DNA from: Bacillota bacterium | GTDB taxonomy: Bacteria > Bacillota > Dethiobacteria > Dethiobacterales > Dethiobacteraceae | Assembly (NCBI GenBank): GCA_012841735.1 | Contig: DUUE01000047.1 | Span: 1 to 5,910, forward strand | Length of the DNA: 5,910 bases | Reading direction: 5' to 3' | Part shown: piece by piece, positions 1 through 3,703 of the stretch | How the letters are laid out: each line of letters opens with the position of its first letter | How positions within the stretch are numbered: the stretch's first letter is position 1 | The notes under the pieces: generated by a model | What the model saw: only the letters and a program-made list of their open reading frames with translations | Told to the model about the DNA's origin: nothing | Database searches by the model: none | Made by a program: the position numbers and the translations under genes

Positions 1-45
1 GAATACATGCCGGGAAAAGTATTACTGGAGGCGGGAGAATGCTGA
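1..45 (+). CDS. 3' end of an upstream gene (partial, unidentified)
   Basis: Reading from base 1, frame 1 stays open for 14 codons (EYMPGKVLLEAGEC) and stops at TGA 43-45. It overlaps the start of the next gene by 7 bases, the kind of stop/start overlap seen inside operons. Its last codons also carry the ribosome binding site of the next gene (GGAGGCGGGAG, about 28-36). The fragment is too short to name. It is called only because of the overlap geometry; the other two frames are also open here, so it could be chance. Confidence 0.4.
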   Translation, partial: EYMPGKVLLEAGEC

Positions 46-1358
46 CGAAAAGCCCGCTGGAGGCCTGGATTGCCGGAAAAACAGGCTGCCCGCAGCTGGT
101 GCGTGAACAGCTGGAACAATATCAACTGAAACAATTACGGAATACCGTGCGCCTGGCAAAAGCCAAAAGTCCTTTTTACCGTTCCCGCCTTGCCGGATTT
201 GCCGCAGAAGAGATACAAGATTTTGCCGGTTTTGCACGCCTGCCTTTTACCTATCCCCGGGACATCAGTGAAAACAGCCTGCGCTTTGTCTGTACCGGCC
301 AGGCTGACATTACACGTATTGTCACGCTGCAGACGTCGGGAACAACGGGGCGGCCCAAAAGACTATATTTCACCAAAATGGACCAGGAACTGACAATAGA
401 TTTTTTCCATCACGGGATGCGCAGTCTGACCGGTCCTGACGACAGGATTTTGATTCTGTTGCCCTGGCAGACGCCGGGCAGCGTCGGTGACCTGCTGAAA
501 ACCGCTTTGCGGCGCATGAAAGTCCACCCTTTGCCGTACGGGCCCGTTTCCGACCCTCAGGCTGCGGTCAGTTTTGCGCAAAAGTCCGGTGCGACGGCAA
601 TTGTGGGCATTCCCGTCCAGGTCCTGGCCATGGCAAGACACCCGCAAGGACACCTGCTGCGTAATAAAATAAAAAATGTACTCCTGAGCACGGATTATGT
701 GCCGCAGGCAATCTGCCGGGCACTGGAGGCCGCCTGGGGCTGTGCCGTTTTCCAGCACTACGGCATGACGGAAATGGGGCTTGGCGGCGGTGTTCAGTGC
801 GGGGCGCTGCGTGGATACCACCTGCGGGAAGCCGATTTGTTTTTTGAAATTGTGGACCCGGTCAGCGGAGAGACTTTGCCCGAAGGAGAAACGGGAGAAG
901 TGGTTTTTACAACCCTCACCAGGGAAGGCATGCCGCTCATCCGTTACAGGACAGGAGATCTGAGCAGCTTTATGCCCGGCCGGTGCCCCTGCGGTACGGT
1001 ACTGCGCAGTATGGCAGTTGTCAGAAACAGGATTGACAGTTTTATTCAGCTGGGCGCCGGGGAAATTACGCTGTCCGCCTTGGACGAGAAGCTGTTTGCC
1101 TTCGATTTTATTCTGGATTACAAGGCCTATGTGAAAAATGACGGTCAACAGGAAAGATTGCAGCTTGTGCTGAAAACGGTGGACGGAAAGAAAGCGGACT
1201 TTGATGCTGTCATGCAGTCTGTGCTGGCGCTGCCTTCCCTGCAGGACCTCGGACTGCACCGCTTTAAGCTGGAAGTCAGTGAACAGCCTGATTTAACTGC
1301 ATTTACCGACGGGAGGGCCAAGCGTACCATCACGTTAATCCGCCAGACACATGCATAA
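39..1358 (+). CDS. AMP-forming acyl/aryl-CoA ligase, PaaK-like (DVU_1553-type)
   Basis: A 439-residue member of the ANL adenylating superfamily, close in size and layout to phenylacetate-CoA ligase. It should activate a carboxylic acid with ATP to an acyl-AMP and then form a CoA thioester in the cytoplasm. Visible motifs are the P-loop-like core LQTSGTTGRPKR (97-108), the aromatic-rich FQHYGMTEMGLGG (238-250), YRTGDLS (303-309) and a CPCG cysteine pair (316-319) common in PaaK relatives. The C-terminal GRAKR (425-429) probably holds the adenylation lysine (K428). The N-terminal region (EQLEQYQLKQLRNTVRLAKAKSPFYRSRL) is the usual PaaK-type helical lead-in. The ATG follows GGAGGCGGGAG directly. 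From memory it resembles the NCBI family named after Desulfovibrio DVU_1553, which sits in gene clusters with molybdenum/tungsten aldehyde oxidoreductases; that assignment is inference. The acid substrate is unknown. The gene overlaps its upstream neighbour and appears to be last in its operon. Confidence 0.85.
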   Translation: MLTKSPLEAWIAGKTGCPQLVREQLEQYQLKQLRNTVRLAKAKSPFYRSRLAGFAAEEIQDFAGFARLPFTYPRDISENSLRFVCTGQADITRIVTLQTSGTTGRPKRLYFTKMDQELTIDFFHHGMRSLTGPDDRILILLPWQTPGSVGDLLKTALRRMKVHPLPYGPVSDPQAAVSFAQKSGATAIVGIPVQVLAMARHPQGHLLRNKIKNVLLSTDYVPQAICRALEAAWGCAVFQHYGMTEMGLGGGVQCGALRGYHLREADLFFEIVDPVSGETLPEGETGEVVFTTLTREGMPLIRYRTGDLSSFMPGRCPCGTVLRSMAVVRNRIDSFIQLGAGEITLSALDEKLFAFDFILDYKAYVKNDGQQERLQLVLKTVDGKKADFDAVMQSVLALPSLQDLGLHRFKLEVSEQPDLTAFTDGRAKRTITLIRQTHA

Positions 1359-1372
1359 CCTGATTTCTCCAC

Positions 1373-1401
1373 TTTACTTTCCGGGGGGATTGTAATATAA
1401 T
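1373..1401 (+). promoter_or_regulatory. sigma-A promoter of tRNA-Leu
   Basis: A perfect -10 hexamer TATAAT (1396-1401) lies 17 bases after TTTACT (1373-1378, 4 of 6 matches to TTGACA). Transcription would begin near 1408, about 11 bases before the mature tRNA. It sits in the 60-base gap after the ligase stop codon, so the tRNA does not depend on read-through. Confidence 0.75.
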
Positions 1402-1418
1402 ATTCAAGCAATGCTTTT

Positions 1419-1505
1419 GCCGAAGTGGCGGAACTGGCAGACGCACTTGACTCAAAATCAAGCGGTCTTACGGCCGTGTGGGTTCGAGTCCCACCTTCGG
1501 CACCA
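1419..1505 (+). tRNA. tRNA-Leu (anticodon CAA)
   Basis: A complete class II tRNA that reads UUG codons. The acceptor stem pairs 1419-1425 (GCCGAAG) with 1495-1501 (CTTCGGC). A1502 is the discriminator, as expected for leucine, and CCA is encoded at 1503-1505. The anticodon arm is CTTGA/TCAAG (1446-1450/1458-1462) around a 7-base loop CTCAAAA, giving anticodon CAA at 1453-1455. The T arm is GTGGG/CCCAC (1478-1482/1490-1494) with the loop TTCGAGT. The long variable arm (about 1463-1477) is typical of leucine tRNAs. It stands alone, with its own promoter and terminator. Confidence 0.97.
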
Positions 1506-1514
1506 GAGGAAAAT

Positions 1515-1544
1515 AAAAACTTCCCGCACGGGAAGTTTTTTCTT
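1515..1544. terminator. Bidirectional rho-independent terminator
   Basis: CTTCCC (1520-1525) pairs with GGGAAG (1530-1535) around the loop GCAC. The stem is flanked by A5 on the left and T6 on the right, which extend it and give a U-tract in both transcripts. Read rightward it ends the tRNA-Leu transcript 10 bases past the CCA. Read leftward it lies 11 bases after the methyltransferase stop codon and ends that operon. Confidence 0.9.
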
Positions 1545-1554
1545 TGGGCAATTA

Positions 1555-2148
1555 TTAAGCTTTGCGGCCGATGACAACGAACATCCGGTCATCGTCAACC
1601 TGGCCGGTTATTTCCAGACCGGCTGCATGATAATAGCTCCGGATAATGTCAAGCGGCGGCAGGCGGTCATCTTTAACCTGCCTGCCGGCTTTTTGGTGGA
1701 GATTGTTAATGGCTTCCCTGCTTTGGGAATGGGCGATCACAAAACTCCCGCCTTTTTTCAGATATGTGGACAGTTTTTTGACAGCCGCCTGTTTGTCTTT
1801 AAAATGTGGGAACATGGAATAACACATGATACAGTCAAAATAGGCCGCAGGCAGGGGGATTTTCAGGACATCGCCCGCGATAAACCTGACATTGGGGCAG
1901 CAGCTGTATTTCTTTTTTGCCACAGCAATCATTTTTTCCGCTTCGTCCACGGCTGTAATTTCACTTTCAGGCCCGGCACAGCCGCAAAGATAGGGTATCA
2001 TTACGCCTGTACCTGTGCCTACGTCAAGAATTCTGCTTCCCGCAGGAATTTTTACCAGGGCAAGTATGGCGGTAATTTTTTCGGCATCATGCGCCACCAT
2101 GCTGTCCCACTGTTCCGCCATTGCATTGAAATAGTCCCTATTTCTCAA
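1555..2148 (-). CDS. Class I SAM-dependent methyltransferase
   Basis: A 197-residue Rossmann-fold methyltransferase. Motif I is ILDVGTGTGV (40-49), which binds S-adenosylmethionine. The acidic post-I motif is AVDEAEKMI (66-74), motif II is YFDCIMCYSMFPHF (103-116) and motif III is LKKGGSFVIAHS (130-141). The N-terminus RDYFNAMAEQWDSM is the lead-in typical of this group. The C-terminal stretch SQSREAINNLHQKAG...DRLPP (141-165) looks like a conserved subgroup signature that may shape the acceptor site. The start is TTG at 2148, supported by AAGGAG nine bases upstream and by the family N-terminus; the first in-frame ATG (2121) would cut off that region. It overlaps the S-component gene by 11 bases, so the two are likely translationally coupled. 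The methyl acceptor is unknown; a role with the transported compound is only suggested by the pairing. Confidence 0.88.
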   Translation of the reverse strand: MRNRDYFNAMAEQWDSMVAHDAEKITAILALVKIPAGSRILDVGTGTGVMIPYLCGCAGPESEITAVDEAEKMIAVAKKKYSCCPNVRFIAGDVLKIPLPAAYFDCIMCYSMFPHFKDKQAAVKKLSTYLKKGGSFVIAHSQSREAINNLHQKAGRQVKDDRLPPLDIIRSYYHAAGLEITGQVDDDRMFVVIGRKA

Positions 2149-2677
2149 CTTGCAGGGCTCCTTGTTTGCCGAGTGACGCTTTATGAAGCAGTATTACCAG
2201 CGGCGGGAGGAGGACGAGCTGTACCACAATCCCTGGCAGGCCTGTGATGACAGCGGAGGCTAAAAACACAGGCGGGCTGGGAAGGTTGGCGGAGAAAAGT
2301 CCTGCCAGCAGCCAAACTGCCAGGCCGGCAACAATCCTGCCGGCAAGCATACTGGCAAGCAGGGAAAGATATACATTGTGTTTTTTGCTGCTCATAATAC
2401 TGGCCATACCGGCATAAGCCGCCAGTTCAAAGACCATGTAGGGCATTACAGGAAAAAGCGGAGGCATACCGGTTAAAAGAGAACTGACGAGGGGAGTTGC
2501 CGCACCTGCAAAAAGTGCATACGGCGTGTCCAGGATAAAGCCGGCAAGCAAAACAGGAAGGTGCATGGGAAGAAAAGTGCTGCCGAGACCCACCATGTGA
2601 AAAGCCATTGGCAGTACGACGCCCATGGTGACCATGAGACCGGCGAGAACCATTTGTTTGACGGTGTTATTTTGCAT
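2138..2677 (-). CDS. ECF transporter S component (substrate-binding membrane protein)
   Basis: A 179-residue, very hydrophobic protein with about six predicted membrane segments (roughly 8-30, 35-50, 53-70, 73-95, 101-129, 136-166). Size and pattern match S components of energy-coupling factor importers (ECF_trnsprt type). These capture a vitamin or other micronutrient and work with a shared EcfA/EcfA'/EcfT module, which is absent here and presumably encoded elsewhere (group II arrangement). Recognisable blocks are FHMVGLGSTFLPMHLPVLLAGF (26-47) and SSLLTGMPPLFPVMPYMVFELAAY (65-88), typical of a Clostridia subgroup I cannot tie to a known substrate. The ATG at 2677 follows AAAGGAGG with 9 bases between. 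The stop TAG overlaps the methyltransferase start. Expression is probably set by the terminator in its leader. Confidence 0.88.
   Translation of the reverse strand: MQNNTVKQMVLAGLMVTMGVVLPMAFHMVGLGSTFLPMHLPVLLAGFILDTPYALFAGAATPLVSSLLTGMPPLFPVMPYMVFELAAYAGMASIMSSKKHNVYLSLLASMLAGRIVAGLAVWLLAGLFSANLPSPPVFLASAVITGLPGIVVQLVLLPPLVILLHKASLGKQGALQVEK
2158..2163 (-). promoter_or_regulatory. Ribosome binding site deciding the TTG start of the methyltransferase
   Basis: AAGGAG on the minus strand lies inside the last codons of the S-component gene and is separated by 9 bases from the TTG at 2148. The next in-frame candidate, ATG at 2121, has only a weak AGGGA upstream at a poor distance. This supports the TTG start and coupled translation. 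Confidence 0.65.
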
Positions 2678-2696
2678 CAGACTGCTCCTCCTTTGT

Positions 2697-2750
2697 GGAA
2701 AAATAAAAAACCACGAAAGTACTGTTTCTTACAGTATCCCTTCATGGTTT
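2697..2750 (-). terminator. Leader terminator (attenuator) of the S-component operon
   Basis: On the minus-strand RNA, AAACCAUGAAGG (2750-2739) pairs with CUUUCGUGGUUU (2719-2708), and UACUGU (2736-2731) with ACAGUA (2725-2720). A two-base bulge separates the two blocks and the loop is AAGAA. That gives 18 pairs followed by U6-A-U5. Two of the pairs are G-U wobbles on this strand and would be A-C mismatches on the other, so the structure belongs to the minus-strand transcript. It ends just before the Shine-Dalgarno sequence of the S-component gene. Confidence 0.8.
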
Positions 2751-2794
2751 GGTTTGGCAGTAAAATGTCTTTTCCCGCAAACCTTCATGGTTTG
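2739..2794 (-). repeat. Two copies of a 13-bp direct repeat in the leader
   Basis: CAAACCATGAAGG occurs exactly twice on the minus strand, at 2794-2782 and 2751-2739, 43 bases apart start to start. The first copy makes the 5' arm and loop of the hairpin at 2795-2777. The second makes the 5' arm of the terminator stem. Extra CAAACC units lie just ahead of the second copy and at about 2863. Confidence 0.85.
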
Positions 2795-2795
2795 C
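2777..2795 (-). other. Leader hairpin 1
   Basis: GCAAACC pairs with GGUUUGC (7 bp) around the loop AUGAA. It would form within the first about 25 nt of the operon transcript and locks up the first copy of the 13-bp repeat. It has no U-tract, so it is not itself a terminator. Confidence 0.7.
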
Positions 2796-2805
2796 CTTCA
2801 TCTTA

Positions 2806-2834
2806 AACATAACAAAAAAAAATGCCGGTGTCAA
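2806..2834 (-). promoter_or_regulatory. sigma-A promoter of the S-component operon
   Basis: A perfect -35 TTGACA (2834-2829), a 17-base spacer, and -10 TATGTT (2811-2806, 4 of 6) on the minus strand. Transcription would start near 2799. The spacer contains the 3' arm and T9 tract of the terminator of the upstream gene, so terminator and promoter are interlocked. Confidence 0.7.
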
Positions 2835-2870
2835 TGAGGAAGTAAGATTTTACCACCCGGTTTGCCGGCA
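2813..2870 (-). terminator. Rho-independent terminator of the DUF3231-like gene
   Basis: On the minus strand TGCCGG (2870-2865) pairs with CCGGCA (2828-2823), followed directly by nine T. The enclosed loop is long (36 bases) and holds a second possible 5' arm, CCGGGTG (about 2860-2854), which can pair with CACCGG of the same 3' arm with one bulged G. It lies 34 bases past the stop codon of the gene at 2904-3422. Confidence 0.7.
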
Positions 2871-2903
2871 CAGCAGAATGTCCTGTTGCAGCGTACTGTG
2901 TAG

Positions 2904-3422
2904 TCAGCGGACAAATTTGGGAGGGAAATCCAGGTAATTTTTCAGTTTTCCGTACTCAAAATAGCTGTCATAGATTTCTATTTCTTCAATGAGCATCTCT
3001 TTCAGAGCCTGCCTGATGACCGGCGAAGAGGATTTTATCAGGGCACTTAAATGAATGGGCAGAAAACTGCCGATGCCTGCAAAAATGTTTCTGTAGATAT
3101 ATTTGTCCGTAATTGATCCCACTTTTGTTGTTTCTGTCACATCTTCAGGCGGTTTTTCCGGCAGCGGCACCCCGTACGTCAGAAGCAGTTTTTCCAGTTT
3201 TTCTATCTGGCGGGTAAGAATTTTCAGTCCCTGGGCCACAACTATTTTCAGATCCTGATCACTCACCTGGCTTTCCAGCACCTGTGTCCTGTAATAGACA
3301 TCATAGCGTGATCGCAGCAGATCCCAGAGCTCATATACTTCACCTGTGTTCAGGTCTTCCTGTTTTTCCCGTGTCGATTTGCCTATATTTTTAATTTTTT
3401 GCAGGAAACTGAGTGTTTCCAT
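2904..3422 (-). CDS. DUF3231-like helical protein, possibly spore-related
   Basis: A 172-residue soluble, strongly helical protein with no signal peptide and no cysteines. The core ELWDLLRSRYDVYYRTQVLESQVSDQDLKIV...GLKILTRQIEKLEKLLLTYGVPLPEKPP (31-92) resembles one repeat of DUF3231, a ferritin-like four-helix family of endospore formers. Those proteins usually carry two such repeats (about 330 residues), so this would be a single-unit version. The second half (103-165) has another helical pair, including LIEEIEIYDSYFEYGKLKNYL. The open frame extends upstream to 3590, but the ATG at 3422 is chosen because AGGAG lies 9 bases before it and the extra 56 residues look like untranslated sequence. 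No convincing promoter was seen upstream; a CATAATATT near 3440 recalls sporulation promoters but lies too close to the start. The role is unknown; family recognition is from memory. Confidence 0.7.
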   Translation of the reverse strand: METLSFLQKIKNIGKSTREKQEDLNTGEVYELWDLLRSRYDVYYRTQVLESQVSDQDLKIVVAQGLKILTRQIEKLEKLLLTYGVPLPEKPPEDVTETTKVGSITDKYIYRNIFAGIGSFLPIHLSALIKSSSPVIRQALKEMLIEEIEIYDSYFEYGKLKNYLDFPPKFVR

Positions 3423-3578
3423 GTTCAGCACTCCTGTTAATATTATGCTTCCTGGCACTCCATGCTGCCGCCTGAAACTTGAACGGGATAAAGAACCGGG
3501 TGCAATTAGTATTTTCCTTTCTCCGGTCTTTATGTAATGCAGTTTCGGGCTGACGGGAAAAAGTGCAGCGGGTAGTGA

Positions 3579-3608
3579 TTGAATGAACACAGTGTGAGGT
3601 GATAGAAT
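3579..3608 (+). promoter_or_regulatory. Candidate promoter of the ene-reductase gene
   Basis: TTGAAT (3579-3584, 4 of 6), an 18-base spacer, and TAGAAT (3603-3608, 5 of 6), with TG one base before the -10 (3600-3601) forming an extended -10. Transcription would start near 3615, giving a leader of about 90 nt. The 281-base gap 3423-3703 between the divergent genes holds this promoter and the foldable leader; nothing else in it was convincing. Confidence 0.45.
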
Positions 3609-3619
3609 GGAAGCAGAAA

Positions 3620-3672
3620 TTCCCAGGCAGGCCGTTATGAACGTGGAGGCACGGGGGGCTGCCGGTTGGGAA
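3620..3672 (+). other. Foldable element in the ene-reductase leader
   Basis: TTCCCA (3620-3625) plus GGCAG (3626-3630) can pair with CTGCC (3659-3663) plus TGGGAA (3667-3672), leaving a three-base GGT bulge. Inside, CGTT/AACG (3633-3636/3640-3643) forms a small hairpin. It has no U-tract. It lies between the candidate promoter and the ribosome binding site (GGATGGAG, 3685-3692). Confidence 0.4.
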
Positions 3673-3703
3673 ACAGTATTATCAGGATGGAGTTGATGTA
3701 AAG

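Larger units (their letters stand above)
2678..2799 (-). promoter_or_regulatory. Structured leader of the S-component operon, probable attenuator or riboswitch
   Basis: From the predicted transcription start (about 2799) to the ATG lies a leader of roughly 120 nt. In order it holds a 7-bp hairpin (2795-2777), a 26-nt linker (2776-2751), a long terminator hairpin with a U-tract (2750-2697) and then the Shine-Dalgarno sequence AAAGGAGG. A terminator placed just before the ribosome binding site is the classic layout of transcription attenuation, common for ECF S-component genes. GGUUUGC, the 3' arm of the first hairpin, could instead pair with the CCAAACC of the linker or terminator base, which gives a plausible switch. 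The aptamer consensus, if any, is not one I recognise, and the ligand is unknown. Confidence 0.65.

Noticed and set aside
363..1259. Long minus-strand open frame (298 codons) inside the ligase gene
   Set aside because: It is antisense to a clearly conserved ligase, its translation is rich in Gln, His and Arg without any family motif, and it lacks a ribosome binding site. It is a shadow of the real gene.
1411..2247. Plus-strand open frame of 278 codons crossing the tRNA, terminator and methyltransferase
   Set aside because: It runs through a perfect tRNA gene and a terminator and is antisense to the motif-bearing methyltransferase. It cannot be a real protein gene.
2777..2800. GGCAAACC on the minus strand, as in c-di-GMP-I riboswitches
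   Set aside because: The rest of that riboswitch core (GGGACGCAAAGC and the GNRA receptor stem) is absent, and here the bases form a simple hairpin.
2742..2801. Possible 19-residue leader peptide on the minus strand, stopping inside the terminator arm (a second 19-codon frame starts at 2788)
   Set aside because: The first ATG lies at the predicted transcription start with no ribosome binding site, and neither frame has a run of one regulatory codon such as Trp or His. Chance is more likely, though leaderless translation cannot be excluded.
2851..2864. AACCGGGTGGTA on the minus strand, recalling the T-box antiterminator sequence
   Set aside because: The T-box core needs GGGTGGnACCGCG and an upstream specifier stem. 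The ACCGCG part is missing and the site lies upstream of the operon promoter, within the previous gene's terminator.
3423..3590. 56-codon N-terminal extension of the DUF3231-like frame
   Set aside because: It has no good ribosome binding site at its start, its composition differs from the rest, and a strong AGGAG precedes the ATG at 3422.
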